Assembly: GCF_001570865.1 (NCBI RefSeq)
Contig: NZ_BCSM01000003.1
Coordinates: 153,824-217,823, forward strand
Direction of reading: 5' to 3'
DNA: 64,000 nt
Origin: Rothia kristinae NBRC 15354
GTDB taxonomy: Bacteria; Actinomycetota; Actinomycetes; Actinomycetales; Micrococcaceae
The notes beneath the pieces are model-generated. The model saw only the letters and a program-made list of their open reading frames with translations. It was not told the origin of the DNA and searched no databases. Positions 26,876 through 35,597 of the stretch are shown in pieces. Each line of letters opens with the position of its first letter. Position 1 is the first letter of the stretch. Made by a program: the position numbers and the translations under genes.

Positions 26876-28141
26876 CTACCAGTTCCCCTTCCAGGAGGCG
26901 TCCTGGTAGTGCTCGAAGGGGATGTTCCAGTCCCCGTAGCCGTTGTCCGGGTCGGCCTCACCGTAGCCGGTGTTCACGGTCTCCACCACATCGCCCACGC
27001 GGAAGGTGTTGAAGAAGTACTCGGCGCCGTCGGGCAGCAGGCCGATGCAGCCGTGGGAGATGTTGGTGTTGCCCACGTAGGGGTACCCGGAGGGCTCCGC
27101 CTGGTGCACGAAGGCCCCGGAGGAGGTCAGCCGGCAGGCGTTGCTCGCGTAGAACGGCTCGTACCAGTGGGAGTCCCCCGGCTTCAGGCCCAGGGTGCGG
27201 GAGTCGAAGAAGTAGCTCTTGGCCTTCTCCATGACCACCAGCTGCCCGGTGACCGAGGGCCACTGCGGATCCCCCAGAGTCACGGGGAACTCCTTGGTGA
27301 GCTTGTCCGACTCGTAGATCTTGATGGTCTTGGTGTTGTTGTCCACGTAGGCGTAATTCTTCGGCCCGGTCTTGAAGCTGCGCTCGTAGTTCTGGTTCAT
27401 GATCATGCCGTTGCCGATGTCCGTGCCGAGCAGCTTGATGCTGACGTTCACCTGGGAGTTCGGCGCCCACTTGTCCTTGGGGCGGTAGCGGACCATCTGG
27501 TCGCTGTACCAGCGGAACTTCCCCTCCTGGTCCCCAGCCCCGGTCACGGTCACGGCCTTCTCCACCGCGGCCTTGTCGGTCACCGGCTCGGAGAAGTTCA
27601 GCTGGATGACCTGCCCGGTGCCGTAGGTGCCGCCGTCCTCGAAGTCGAAGCTCAGATCCGCCTCGTTGGCCGCGGAGGTCGTGGCGAAGCCGGTGGAGCC
27701 GCGGTGCTCGACGTCGTCATCGTTGACGATCGTGTACTGCACCCGGTAGTCCTTGGCGAACTCCAGAGGACCCTTGGCGGTCCAGGTCCGGCCATCCTCG
27801 GAGATCGTGCCCTCCACCGCCTTGCCGCCGGTGACCTCGACCGCCTTGACCCGCCCGGCATCGGTGACCACGGTGACCGGGGCGGTCGGGTTGTACTCGC
27901 TGGCCCCATCCTGCGGGGTCACGGTGACCTTCGGGGTGAAGGTGGGGGTGGGGGTCGCCGAGGCGGAGGCGGCGCCGGAAGCCGAGTCCTCGCCTCCGTC
28001 CTGCCCGCAGGCGGTCAGTACGACGGCGCCGAACAGCCCCAAGGCGCCGGCGCCCACCAGCCGACGGCGGGTCAGGGGGCCCACCGGGTCCCCGGCGGAG
28101 GCGTCATCACGGGAGGCGCGGAAGGGGAAGCGGGGAGTCAA
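26876..28141 (-). CDS. L,D-transpeptidase lipoprotein (Ig-like domains plus YkuD)
   Basis: Cell-wall enzyme that makes 3->3 peptidoglycan cross-links. 421 residues. N-terminal signal has a twin-arginine-like TRRRLVGAGALGLFG ending in lipobox VLTAC, so it is probably a lipoprotein, possibly Tat-exported. Two Ig-like domains follow (~75-270) and then the YkuD domain with catalytic SHGCIGLL and upstream YPYVGN. The TTG start at 28141 has AAAGGAG 10 bases upstream. The architecture matches LdtMt2-type proteins. Confidence 0.92.
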   Translation of the reverse strand: MTPRFPFRASRDDASAGDPVGPLTRRRLVGAGALGLFGAVVLTACGQDGGEDSASGAASASATPTPTFTPKVTVTPQDGASEYNPTAPVTVVTDAGRVKAVEVTGGKAVEGTISEDGRTWTAKGPLEFAKDYRVQYTIVNDDDVEHRGSTGFATTSAANEADLSFDFEDGGTYGTGQVIQLNFSEPVTDKAAVEKAVTVTGAGDQEGKFRWYSDQMVRYRPKDKWAPNSQVNVSIKLLGTDIGNGMIMNQNYERSFKTGPKNYAYVDNNTKTIKIYESDKLTKEFPVTLGDPQWPSVTGQLVVMEKAKSYFFDSRTLGLKPGDSHWYEPFYASNACRLTSSGAFVHQAEPSGYPYVGNTNISHGCIGLLPDGAEYFFNTFRVGDVVETVNTGYGEADPDNGYGDWNIPFEHYQDASWKGNW

Positions 28142-28228
28142 GACCAGGGGTCTCCTTTCGGGACGGAAGGGGGAGGTGTCGAAGCGTCGAGGAGAGATGA
28201 GGAGAGGACCGGCCCGTCCGCGGCCCGG

Positions 28229-28558
28229 TCAGCGGCGCGTGGGCAGCCCGCGCAGGCGCGTGCGCGCGTCACCGGCTTCGGGAGACTGCGCTTCCGAGGA
28301 CGGCTGTGACGGCTCGGAGGCGGTGTCCGCCTCCGGGTCACCGGGCGCGGCGGCGTCCTGGCCGACCCGCACGACCTCCCAGCCGCGCGGGGCCGTGAGC
28401 CGATCCGCGTGGAAGGCGCACAGATCGTAGGCGTGCGGCTCGACCCGCGGCGCCAGCGGACCGATGACGGCCGTGGAGTCCGCGTACGCGTAGGTCAGGG
28501 TCCAGTCGGCCTCGCGCCGGCACATGGTGCGCGAGCACAATCTCTTGTTCTCTGCCAT
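28229..28558 (-). CDS. DUF3499 family protein
   Basis: Small actinobacterial protein, 109 residues, unknown role. The N-terminal 60 residues are conserved: CSRTMCRREADWTLTYAYAD with paired Cys, then HAYDLCAFHADRLTAPRGW with a further Cys and two His, suggesting a metal site. The C-terminal half is Pro/Ser/Glu-rich and probably disordered. The ATG is placed exactly 7 bases after TAGCCT, so the mRNA is predicted leaderless. A WhiB gene lies upstream on the same strand. Confidence 0.88.
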   Translation of the reverse strand: MAENKRLCSRTMCRREADWTLTYAYADSTAVIGPLAPRVEPHAYDLCAFHADRLTAPRGWEVVRVGQDAAAPGDPEADTASEPSQPSSEAQSPEAGDARTRLRGLPTRR

Positions 28559-28565
28559 TCTCCAC

Positions 28566-28571
28566 AGGCTA
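28566..28571 (-). promoter_or_regulatory. -10 element of the DUF3499 gene
   Basis: TAGCCT on the minus strand, 7 bases (GTGGAGA) before the ATG at 28558; predicted leaderless. Confidence 0.6.
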
Positions 28572-28613
28572 CTCCACCGGACCGCGAGCTCCCCGTGCCG
28601 GGGGACAGGGGGC

Positions 28614-28982
28614 TCAGCGGGACTGGCGGCGCAGCCGGCGCCGCTCCCGCTCGGACATCCCGCCCCAGATGCCGAAGCGCTCGTCCTTGGCCAGCGCGTA
28701 GTCCAGGCAGGCGGTGCTCACGGGGCATTCGGAGCACACGCGCTTGGCGTCCCGGGTGGAGCCGCCCTTCTCCGGGAAGAACGCCTCCGGATCCGTCTGG
28801 GCGCACAGGGCCTCGGCCTGCCAGGCCAGCTCCCCCTCATCCTCGTCGGTGCCGTAGGCTCCGGCGGCGGCCTGCCACAGCCGCAGCACCTCGGGGTCCG
28901 AGGAGAACAGGTCCACCCCCTCCTCAGAGACGGAGCGGGGCAGGGTCGGGGTGGTCTCGTGAGAGGGCTGAGCAGGGCCCAT
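28614..28982 (-). CDS. WhiB family iron-sulfur transcriptional regulator
   Basis: Actinobacterial [4Fe-4S] redox-sensing regulator that works with the principal sigma factor. 122 residues. Four cluster Cys are in C-x22-C-x2-C-x5-C (LCAQTDP, VCSEC, ACLDYAL), followed by the turn GIWGG and a basic ERERRRLRRQ tail that contacts DNA. The long acidic N-terminus and place next to DUF3499 resemble WhiB2/WhmD, linked to septation, but assignment to that subgroup is inference. ATG at 28982 with AAAGGA 5 bases upstream. Confidence 0.92.
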   Translation of the reverse strand: MGPAQPSHETTPTLPRSVSEEGVDLFSSDPEVLRLWQAAAGAYGTDEDEGELAWQAEALCAQTDPEAFFPEKGGSTRDAKRVCSECPVSTACLDYALAKDERFGIWGGMSERERRRLRRQSR

Positions 28983-29149
28983 GCTGGTCCTTTCCTGCAC
29001 CGATCACGGCCGCCGCCGCGTCCCGGGAAGACCGGGCGGGGTGGTCGCGGACGGAAGGTGCCGGCCGGTGCCGAATTCGGCGTGATTCACGATAATTACA
29101 GCCGTGTCATCCGGTGCCCGTCAAACCGATGACGCGCGGTCCGGCCCGC

Positions 29150-29155
29150 TACCAT
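29150..29155 (+). promoter_or_regulatory. -10 element of the TIGR03089 gene
   Basis: TACCAT followed by 7 bases and the ATG at 29163; predicted leaderless. Confidence 0.6.
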
Positions 29156-29162
29156 GGCGAGC

Positions 29163-29909
29163 ATGTCCCACCGCACCTTCGCCGACGTCGAAGCCCTGTT
29201 CACCACCCTGGGCGCCTCCCCCACCCCGGCCGTCGTCTGGTACGGCCCCGGCGGCGAGCGCACCGAGCTGTCCGGACGGGTCCTGGAGAACTGGGTGGCC
29301 AAGACCGCCAACCTGCTCGTCGAGGAGCTCGACGCCGCCCCGGGCTCGACCATCGCCCTGCGCGCCCCCGCGCACTGGCGCAGCCTCGCGATGGGACTGG
29401 CGGCCGTGCGCACCGGGCTGGTCCAGCTGCCCCGCACGGATGGCGCACGGGAAGCCGAGGCCGTTCCGGCGCAGGTGTGGGTGGGCTTCGAGGCCGAGGG
29501 GGCCCAGGCACGGACCGCCCAGACCCGGCTGCTGCTGGCGCGCGGCGCCCTGGCCGCCTCCTACGACGGGGCGAGCCCGCTGGATGCCGATGCCGTGGAC
29601 TATGCCGCGGCGGTGCGCTCCTTCGCGGACTCCTATGACCCCTTCGATCCGCTGGACCCGGAGCTTCCCCTGGAACCGGGCGAGGCCGGGCTGAGCCTGG
29701 GGGCGTGGCTGGACCGGGCTCAGGAGGCCGGCCAAGGCGGCGTCGTCCTGGGGGCCGTGGCGGACCGGGAGGCCGATCCCGGGCTGCTGGCCGACTGGGC
29801 CGGGCTGCTGGCCGACGGCGGGACGCTGGTCCTGCTGGACCCGCGGCTGGGGCAGCAGCAGCGCGAGCGCGCCCTGGCCCAGGAGGGCGCGGATCACTCC
29901 GGGCGCTGA
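29163..29909 (+). CDS. TIGR03089 family protein (truncated AMP-binding-like)
   Basis: 248 residues. TIGR03089 proteins look like the N-terminal part of acyl-CoA synthetases but lack the ATP/AMP motifs; function unknown. Visible here are an N-terminal adenylation-domain-like stretch (VVWYGPGGERTELSGRVLENWVAKTANLL) split by family-typical SLAMGLAAVRTGLVQLP, and no P-loop-like TSGTTG motif. Start ATG fixed by the leaderless -10 spacing; ATG at 29154 overlaps the hexamer and is unlikely. The last 16 bases overlap the convergent gtrA gene. Confidence 0.8.
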   Translation: MSHRTFADVEALFTTLGASPTPAVVWYGPGGERTELSGRVLENWVAKTANLLVEELDAAPGSTIALRAPAHWRSLAMGLAAVRTGLVQLPRTDGAREAEAVPAQVWVGFEAEGAQARTAQTRLLLARGALAASYDGASPLDADAVDYAAAVRSFADSYDPFDPLDPELPLEPGEAGLSLGAWLDRAQEAGQGGVVLGAVADREADPGLLADWAGLLADGGTLVLLDPRLGQQQRERALAQEGADHSGR

Positions 29910-30499
29910 GCCGGGTCCTCCCCGCCCAGGGCTCGGCGGTCCCGGGTCCCGCGGCGCACCGCGTCCACATCCAGGCGCCCGGTGACGATGTCGGTGGCCT
30001 CGGTGACGAACCGGGCGACCTTCTCCTCGCGCGTGTACTCCTGCTCGTCCGCGCGCTGGGTGACCCCGCCGTAGACCCAGAAGCGGTAGGCGAAGTAGCG
30101 CACGATCGTGCCCAGCACCGTGCCGATGATCGTGCCGCCGATGAACGAGGCCGTCTTGGAGGTCAGCCCCAGTCCGTAGTTGGTGACGAACACGCAGGCG
30201 GTCTCCACCCCGATCCCGATCAGGTTGACCAGCGCGAACTGCCAGGCCTCCCGCCAGGTGTTCTCCTGGCGCTTGTCCCGGAACGTCCACAGGCGGTTGA
30301 GGATCCAGGAGAAGATCGTAGCGACGACGCCGGCGACGAATTTGGCCTTGGAGTGCCCGTCCGCCAGCCACGTGCTCATCAGGAACCAGGTGACGGAGGC
30401 GTTGACGATGAAGGCCAGTCCGCCGACGATCCCGAACTTCAGGACCTCTTTGAGGAACAGCTCCCACAGGCCGTGGATTTTCTCGGAGAAGGTTGACAC
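29894..30499 (-). CDS. GtrA family membrane protein
   Basis: Small four-helix membrane protein of the GtrA/DPMS family, which helps move lipid-linked sugars or supports glycan decoration. 201 residues. Helices lie about at 18-40, 50-70, 85-105 and 115-140; the conserved FGIVGGLAFIVN and WILNRLWTFRDKR are present. A ~60-residue charged C-terminal tail extends beyond the usual length. GTG at 30499 has GGAG 7 bases upstream. It could serve any of the glycosylation genes in the window; no dedicated partner is adjacent. Confidence 0.9.
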   Translation of the reverse strand: MSTFSEKIHGLWELFLKEVLKFGIVGGLAFIVNASVTWFLMSTWLADGHSKAKFVAGVVATIFSWILNRLWTFRDKRQENTWREAWQFALVNLIGIGVETACVFVTNYGLGLTSKTASFIGGTIIGTVLGTIVRYFAYRFWVYGGVTQRADEQEYTREEKVARFVTEATDIVTGRLDVDAVRRGTRDRRALGGEDPAQRPE

Positions 30500-30645
30500 G
30501 CGGGGCTCCACAGGGTCGGGGTCGGCGGGGCGGGTCCGCGGCGGACGCGGGCGGGAGGACCGCCTCGTCCCCCGCGCCCTCGCGCCCGACCCGGTGCGCA
30601 CGGCGGCCGGGCGGGTACCGCGTCGCGGGTGCGGACTGCGCTGAA

Positions 30646-30651
30646 AGTCTA
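30646..30651 (-). promoter_or_regulatory. Candidate -10 element of gtrA
   Basis: TAGACT on the minus strand in the 268-base divergent gap between gtrA and purK. It would give a leader of about 140 bases before the GTG at 30499. No clear -35 found. Confidence 0.35.
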
Positions 30652-30754
30652 CAAGCAGGCCCCGGGGCCTCCGGGCCGCGACGCCGCCCCGCCCCCGTGA
30701 GATCGGTCAACCCCGCACACCACTCGGGAGGTTCGCGCGCGGCAGGCCAGCGGG

Positions 30755-30760
30755 TAGCCT
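30755..30760 (+). promoter_or_regulatory. -10 element of purK
   Basis: TAGCCT followed by 7 bases (GGGAGGC) and the GTG at 30768; predicted leaderless. Confidence 0.6.
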
Positions 30761-30767
30761 GGGAGGC

Positions 30768-31985
30768 GTGAGCTTACCTGTGACCGCACCCGTGATCGGC
30801 GTGATCGGCGGAGGGCAGCTGGCCCGCATGATGTCCCCGGAGGCCTCCGAGCTGGGCATCGAGCTGCGCGTGCTGGCCGAATCCCCCGAATCCTGCGCCG
30901 CCGCCGTCATCCCCCACGCCCCCGTCGGGGACCACACCGACCTGCCCACCCTGCGGGAGTTCGCCCGCCGGGTGGACGTCGTGACCTTCGACCACGAGCA
31001 CGTGCCCACCGAGCACCTGCGGGTCCTCGAGGAGGAGGGGGTCGCCGTGCGGCCGGGCCCGCAGGCCCTGGTGCACGCCCAGGACAAGATCCGCATGCGC
31101 GAGGCCGTGGACCGCCTGGGCCTGCCCAACCCCCGGTGGGCGGCGGTGGCCGACGCCGATCAGCTGCTCGCCTTCGGGCGGGAGGTCGGCTGGCCCGTGG
31201 TTCTGAAGACCCCGCGCGGCGGATACGACGGCAAGGGCGTGATGCTCGTGGCCGAGGACGCCGTGGGCTCCGCCCCGGTGCGCGCATGGTTCGAGGCCAT
31301 CCCGCAGAAGGGCTGGAGCGGGCTGCTGGTCGAGGAGAAGGTGCCCTTCACCCGGGAGCTGTCCGCCCTGGTCGCCCGGCGCCCCAGCGGCGAGGTGCGC
31401 GCCTGGGACGTCGTCGAGTCCGTGCAGACCGACTCCGTGTGCGACGAGGTCACCGCCCCCGCCCCGGGGTTGGACCCGCAGGTCGCGGCGGCCGCCCAGC
31501 GGATCGCGCTGCGCCTGGCCGAGGAGCTCGGGGTCAGCGGCGTGATGGCCGCGGAGCTGTTCGAGGTGCCCGGGCGCGAGGGCGGGGTGCTGGTCAACGA
31601 GCTGGCCATGCGCCCGCACAACTCCGGACACTGGACCCAGGACGGGGCGGTGACCAGCCAATTCGAGCAGCACCTGCGCGCCGTGCTGGATCTGCCGCTG
31701 GGCTCCACCGCCCCGGTGGCCGGGGTCACCGTGATGAAGAACGTGCTCGGCGGGGCCAACGAGGACCTGGCCGGGGCGTGCCCCGCGGCGATGGCCGCGC
31801 ATCCCGAGGCCAAGGTGCACCTGTACGGCAAGGCGGTGCGCCCGGGCCGGAAGGTCGGGCACGTCAACCTCAGTGGCCCGGCCGCCGAGCTGGCGCAGGT
31901 GCGCCGGGCGGCCCGGGAGGCGGCCGCGATCCTGCGGGACGGTCCCGCCGCCGACCCGGCCGCGACAGACCCGACCGACCGCTGA
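30768..31985 (+). CDS. purK: N5-carboxyaminoimidazole ribonucleotide synthase
   Basis: ATP-grasp enzyme of purine synthesis that carboxylates AIR with bicarbonate. 405 residues. N-terminal [13 protein letters not shown] is the PurK signature; ATP-grasp features are [35 protein letters not shown], and [14 protein letters not shown]. The C-terminal third includes [19 protein letters not shown]. Followed 58 bases later by purE, which uses its product. The start is placed by the leaderless spacing. Confidence 0.96.
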   Translation: MSLPVTAPVIGVIGGGQLARMMSPEASELGIELRVLAESPESCAAAVIPHAPVGDHTDLPTLREFARRVDVVTFDHEHVPTEHLRVLEEEGVAVRPGPQALVHAQDKIRMREAVDRLGLPNPRWAAVADADQLLAFGREVGWPVVLKTPRGGYDGKGVMLVAEDAVGSAPVRAWFEAIPQKGWSGLLVEEKVPFTRELSALVARRPSGEVRAWDVVESVQTDSVCDEVTAPAPGLDPQVAAAAQRIALRLAEELGVSGVMAAELFEVPGREGGVLVNELAMRPHNSGHWTQDGAVTSQFEQHLRAVLDLPLGSTAPVAGVTVMKNVLGGANEDLAGACPAAMAAHPEAKVHLYGKAVRPGRKVGHVNLSGPAAELAQVRRAAREAAAILRDGPAADPAATDPTDR

Positions 31986-32043
31986 GCCCCAGCCCGCCGA
32001 TAAGCCCCAGCCCACCAGCACCACAGCACACCAGGAGCACATC

Positions 32044-32676
32044 ATGAGCACCCCCGCCTCGCAGAACGCGCCGCTGGTCGGCGTCGTCATGGGTTCGGAC
32101 TCGGACTGGCCGGTCATGGAGGCCGCCGCCGAGGCTCTCGAGGAGTTCGGCATCGCCTACGAGGCCCGGGTGGTCTCCGCCCACCGGATGCCCCAGGACA
32201 TGCTGGCCTACGGCCAGGAGGCCGAGCAGCGCGGGCTGCGCGTCATCATCGCCGGGGCCGGGGGTGCCGCCCACCTGCCCGGCATGCTCGCCTCGGTCAC
32301 GGCCCTGCCCGTCATCGGGGTGCCCGTGCAGCTGAAGACGCTGGAGGGGCTGGACTCCCTGCTGTCCATCGTGCAGATGCCGGCCGGGGTGCCCGTCGCC
32401 ACGGTCTCGGTCAACGGGGCGCGCAACGCCGGGCTGCTGGCCGCGCGCATCCTCGGGGCCGGCCAGGATCCGGCCGCCGCCGCGGAGATCCGCGGCGATC
32501 TGCGCGAGTTCGCCCGGAATCTGCGCCAGTCCGCCCAGGACAAGGGCGCGGCCCTGACCCGCCGGCTGGAGTCCCGCCGCGGCCCGGAGGAGGAGACCGA
32601 GGCCCACCGCCCGGCACCCCGCTCCCAGGCCCCCGACGCCGACGATCCCGCCCAGCCCGGCCCCTACGCTCCGTAG
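32044..32676 (+). CDS. purE: N5-carboxyaminoimidazole ribonucleotide mutase
   Basis: Class I PurE converts N5-CAIR to CAIR in purine synthesis. 210 residues: a standard ~165-residue core with [20 protein letters not shown] and [14 protein letters not shown], plus an extra charged C-terminal tail of ~45 residues that is probably disordered. ATG at 32044 has AGGAG 6 bases upstream. Forms an operon with purK. Confidence 0.96.
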   Translation: MSTPASQNAPLVGVVMGSDSDWPVMEAAAEALEEFGIAYEARVVSAHRMPQDMLAYGQEAEQRGLRVIIAGAGGAAHLPGMLASVTALPVIGVPVQLKTLEGLDSLLSIVQMPAGVPVATVSVNGARNAGLLAARILGAGQDPAAAAEIRGDLREFARNLRQSAQDKGAALTRRLESRRGPEEETEAHRPAPRSQAPDADDPAQPGPYAP

Positions 32677-32779
32677 ATCCCCGTTCCCGCCCACCTCGGT
32701 CGGACCCCGCGACGTCGTCGATCCGCCGGGGCGGGCGCCGACCACCGCCCGCCCTTCCCCGACCGGCAGGTACTCCCCG

Positions 32780-34426
32780 ATGCCCCCCTCCACCCCGTCC
32801 GAGAACCCCCGCGACCCCGCCGCCGGAGCCGAACGCCCCCGCGGGACCGATGAGATCACGGGCGCGCGCCCGGAGGGGCACCGGCCGGGACCGGCGCACC
32901 GCACGGACCCTCTGCGCCACCCGGAGGCGTCCGGGGCTCTCACCCGCACCAAGCGGGCGTGGCTGCTGCTGCTGCTCACCGCCGTCCTGCCCGGCTCCGT
33001 CCAGCTGCTGATCGGCAACCGCCGCCTGGGGCGGCGCGCCCTGGGTGTGACCCTGACCGTCTGGGCCTGCCTCATCGCGGCCCTGATCCTGCTGGCGGTG
33101 CACCGGTCCTGGCTGTTCTCCCTGGTCACCGGCCGGTTCACGTCCCTGGTGCTGATCGTCGTGCTCGCGGTGCTGGCTCTCGGCTGGGCCCTGCTCTTCC
33201 TCGACGCGCTGCGCCTGATCCGGCCCGCTCTGCTGGCCCGGGGCATGCGGCCGATGGTGGCCCTGGGCTGCGCGGGCCTGATGCTGGTCACCGCCGGCAC
33301 CCTCGGCTACTCCGCCTATCTCGTGGGAGTGGGCCGCGGCGCCCTGGGCAACGTGTTCTCCGGCGGCTCCGGCTTCGAGGCCGCGGACGGCCGGTACAAC
33401 ATCCTGCTGATGGGCGGGGACGCCGGGGCGGACCGGGTGGGGCGCCGCCCGGATTCCATGACGGTGTTCAGCATCGACGCGAAGACCGGCCAGGCCGTGA
33501 CCATCTCCCTGCCGCGCAACCTGCAGAACGCCCCCTTCGCGCAGGGCTCGCCGCTGTGGCAGGTCTGGCCCGAGGGCTTCGACTGCGGGGACGAGTGCAT
33601 CCTCAACGCCCTGTACCCGCAGGTCGCCCAGGAGCACGCGGACCTCTACCCGGACGCCGCGGATCCCGGGGCCGAGGCCATGAAGGACGCCGCCGAGGGC
33701 ATCACGGGTCTTTCGATCCAGGGCTACGCTCTGGTGGACATGGACGGCTTCGCGGACCTGGTGGACGCGCTGGGCGGCATCGAGCTCGACGTCGGCGGCC
33801 GGGTGCCGATCGGCGGCGGGACGAACGAGATCACCGGGGAGAAGAACCCCATCGACGGGTGGATCGAGCCCGGCCGCCAGCACCTGGACGGCTTCCACGC
33901 CCTCTGGTACGCCCGCTCCCGGGAGGGGGCCAGCGACTTCGAGCGGGAGGCGCGTCAGCGCTGCGTGCAGTCGGCGATGCTCGCGCAGCTGGATCCCGCG
34001 AACGTGCTGACCAAGTTCCGCTCGATCACGGACGCCGGCCAGCAGATCGTGGAGACGGACATCCCGGAGGCCCAGCTCGGGGAGTTCGCGGACCTGGGGC
34101 TGAAGGCCAAGGACCACGAGCTGATCCAGTATGGGGCCGGCCCGCCGTACTGGGATGACATGTTCCCCACCTACCCGGACTACGACGCCTTCCGCGCCGG
34201 GGTCGCCCAGGTCATCGAGGGGTCGGCGGAGGGGAAGACCCCTACCCCGGCCGCCGACGACGCCCAGGCCGCGGGCCCGGCCGGGGTGGTCTCCGCGGTG
34301 CGCCCCGCCGCCCTGCTGGCCACCCTGTCCCTGCTGCCCGGCGCCGGCTCTGTCCAGGCCCAGGACGGCCCCGCGGTGAGCACCGTCGCCGAGCTGGGCC
34401 CCAACGGCACCTGCTCGGTGCCCTGA
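32780..34426 (+). CDS. LytR-CpsA-Psr (LCP) family glycopolymer ligase
   Basis: Membrane-bound ligase that attaches undecaprenyl-linked glycopolymers to peptidoglycan. 548 residues. Instead of one anchor it has about four hydrophobic segments between residues 57 and 180, then an extracellular LCP domain: YNILLMGGDAGADRVGRRPDSM with the conserved Arg/Asp, TISLPRNLQ, and LDGFHALWYARSREG. ATG at 32780 follows a weak AGGT. A plausible enzyme for anchoring the polymer made by the 1-8424 cluster, but the two loci are separate. The C-terminal 90 residues are Pro/Ala-rich with a weak hydrophobic stretch. Confidence 0.9.
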   Translation: MPPSTPSENPRDPAAGAERPRGTDEITGARPEGHRPGPAHRTDPLRHPEASGALTRTKRAWLLLLLTAVLPGSVQLLIGNRRLGRRALGVTLTVWACLIAALILLAVHRSWLFSLVTGRFTSLVLIVVLAVLALGWALLFLDALRLIRPALLARGMRPMVALGCAGLMLVTAGTLGYSAYLVGVGRGALGNVFSGGSGFEAADGRYNILLMGGDAGADRVGRRPDSMTVFSIDAKTGQAVTISLPRNLQNAPFAQGSPLWQVWPEGFDCGDECILNALYPQVAQEHADLYPDAADPGAEAMKDAAEGITGLSIQGYALVDMDGFADLVDALGGIELDVGGRVPIGGGTNEITGEKNPIDGWIEPGRQHLDGFHALWYARSREGASDFEREARQRCVQSAMLAQLDPANVLTKFRSITDAGQQIVETDIPEAQLGEFADLGLKAKDHELIQYGAGPPYWDDMFPTYPDYDAFRAGVAQVIEGSAEGKTPTPAADDAQAAGPAGVVSAVRPAALLATLSLLPGAGSVQAQDGPAVSTVAELGPNGTCSVP

Positions 34427-34496
34427 GCCTGACCCGTCCGCCAGCTGCCCCGACCCCACCCAACCACGCCCCGCCGGTGCCCTGCCGGCCACGTCC

Positions 34497-34502
34497 TACA
34501 GT
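34497..34502 (+). promoter_or_regulatory. -10 element of the FemX-like gene
   Basis: TACAGT followed by 7 bases (GGAGACC) and the ATG at 34510; predicted leaderless. Confidence 0.6.
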
Positions 34503-34509
34503 GGAGACC

Positions 34510-35532
34510 ATGACGAATTTCCTGCAATCCGATGCCTGGGCCCGGTTCCAGTCCGACCTCGGCCACGAGGTGCTGCGCGGGGCCGGGGAGGGATACTCCT
34601 ACCTGGCCACCGTGGAGGGCGGGCGCGCGGGGCGCTACCTGTACTGCCCCTACGGCCCGGAGGCGGACTCCCCCGAGGCGCTGACCCGCGCCCTGGCCGA
34701 GCTGAAGGAGCTGGCCCGGGCCCACCGCTGCCTGTTTGTGCGCGTCGAGCCCAGCGACCCCCGCTCCTTCGCCGAGGGCACGGACCCGGAGGCGGACCTG
34801 CGAGCCCGCGGCCTGCGCTTCTCCCCCCGCCAGATCCAGCCGTCCCACACCTGGATGGTGGATCTGACCCAGGACGAGGACGCGCTGCTGAAGGGCATGA
34901 ACGCGACCAACCGGAACCTGCACCGGAACATCCACAAGAAGGGCGTGAGCTTCCGCGCCTCGCGGGACCCCGAGGAGATCGGGATCCTGCTGCGCTACCT
35001 GAACCAGACCGCCGAGCGGGTGGGGTTCAACCGGCAGAAGGATGACTACCTCACCCAGGCGGCCCGCTCGCTGATGCCCCAGGGCGACGCCGCGCTGTAC
35101 GTGGCCGAGCTGCACGGAGAGCCCATCGGCGCGGCCTTCGTCTACGACTCCGCGGACACCCGCACCTACGCCCACGCGAGCATGGATTATGCCCACCGGC
35201 GCCTGTCCGCGAACAACCCCCTGGTCACCCGGATGATGCTGGATGCCAAGGAGGCCGGGCTGCGGCGCTTCGATATGTTCGGCATCGCCCCGGAGGGCCA
35301 GCCGGATCACGAGTGGGCCGGGTTCACCAAGTTCAAGAAGTCCTACGGCGGCTACCCGGTGACCTACCCGGGCACCTGGGACCTGCCGGTCTCGACCGTC
35401 GCCTACGCCGCGTTCCGCTCGGTCTACGCCGCCAAGGAGGCCGCCAAGGAGAAGGGCCTGCCCGCGGCCCGCCGCCTGGCGGGAACCGCCGAACAGAAGG
35501 TCCGCGGACTGGTGGGGCGCCTGCGCCGCTGA
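34510..35532 (+). CDS. FemABX-type peptidoglycan bridge aminoacyltransferase
   Basis: GNAT-fold enzyme that adds amino acids from aminoacyl-tRNA to the peptidoglycan stem peptide, building the interpeptide bridge. 340 residues. Two GNAT-like halves: FLQSDAWARFQSDLGHEV at the start, LLKGMNATNRNLHRNIHKKG near residue 130 (lysine/arginine-rich substrate region), AALYVAELHGEPIGAAFVYD, and FGIAPEGQPDHEWAGFTKFK, the family signature. Micrococcaceae have interpeptide bridges, so the role fits. The C-terminal ~50 residues are basic and helical. Confidence 0.9.
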   Translation: MTNFLQSDAWARFQSDLGHEVLRGAGEGYSYLATVEGGRAGRYLYCPYGPEADSPEALTRALAELKELARAHRCLFVRVEPSDPRSFAEGTDPEADLRARGLRFSPRQIQPSHTWMVDLTQDEDALLKGMNATNRNLHRNIHKKGVSFRASRDPEEIGILLRYLNQTAERVGFNRQKDDYLTQAARSLMPQGDAALYVAELHGEPIGAAFVYDSADTRTYAHASMDYAHRRLSANNPLVTRMMLDAKEAGLRRFDMFGIAPEGQPDHEWAGFTKFKKSYGGYPVTYPGTWDLPVSTVAYAAFRSVYAAKEAAKEKGLPAARRLAGTAEQKVRGLVGRLRR

Positions 35533-35544
35533 ACCTGCGGCACC

Positions 35545-35582
35545 CCGCCCGACGTCGGCCCGGGCCGGGCGGCGTCGGGCGG
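35545..35582. terminator. Bidirectional terminator between FemX-like and PglK-like genes
   Basis: Ten-base perfect inverted repeat (CCGCCCGACG / CGTCGGGCGG) with a further GC palindrome inside, in the 65-base gap between convergent genes. No T run follows, which is usual for high-GC actinobacteria. Confidence 0.6.
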
Positions 35583-35597
35583 ATCGCGACCGGGCGC

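Noticed and set aside
25421..28309. 962-codon plus-strand open frame
   Set aside because: It runs through the DUF1461 and L,D-transpeptidase genes in antisense; the product is Gly/Ala/Arg/Pro-rich without motifs.
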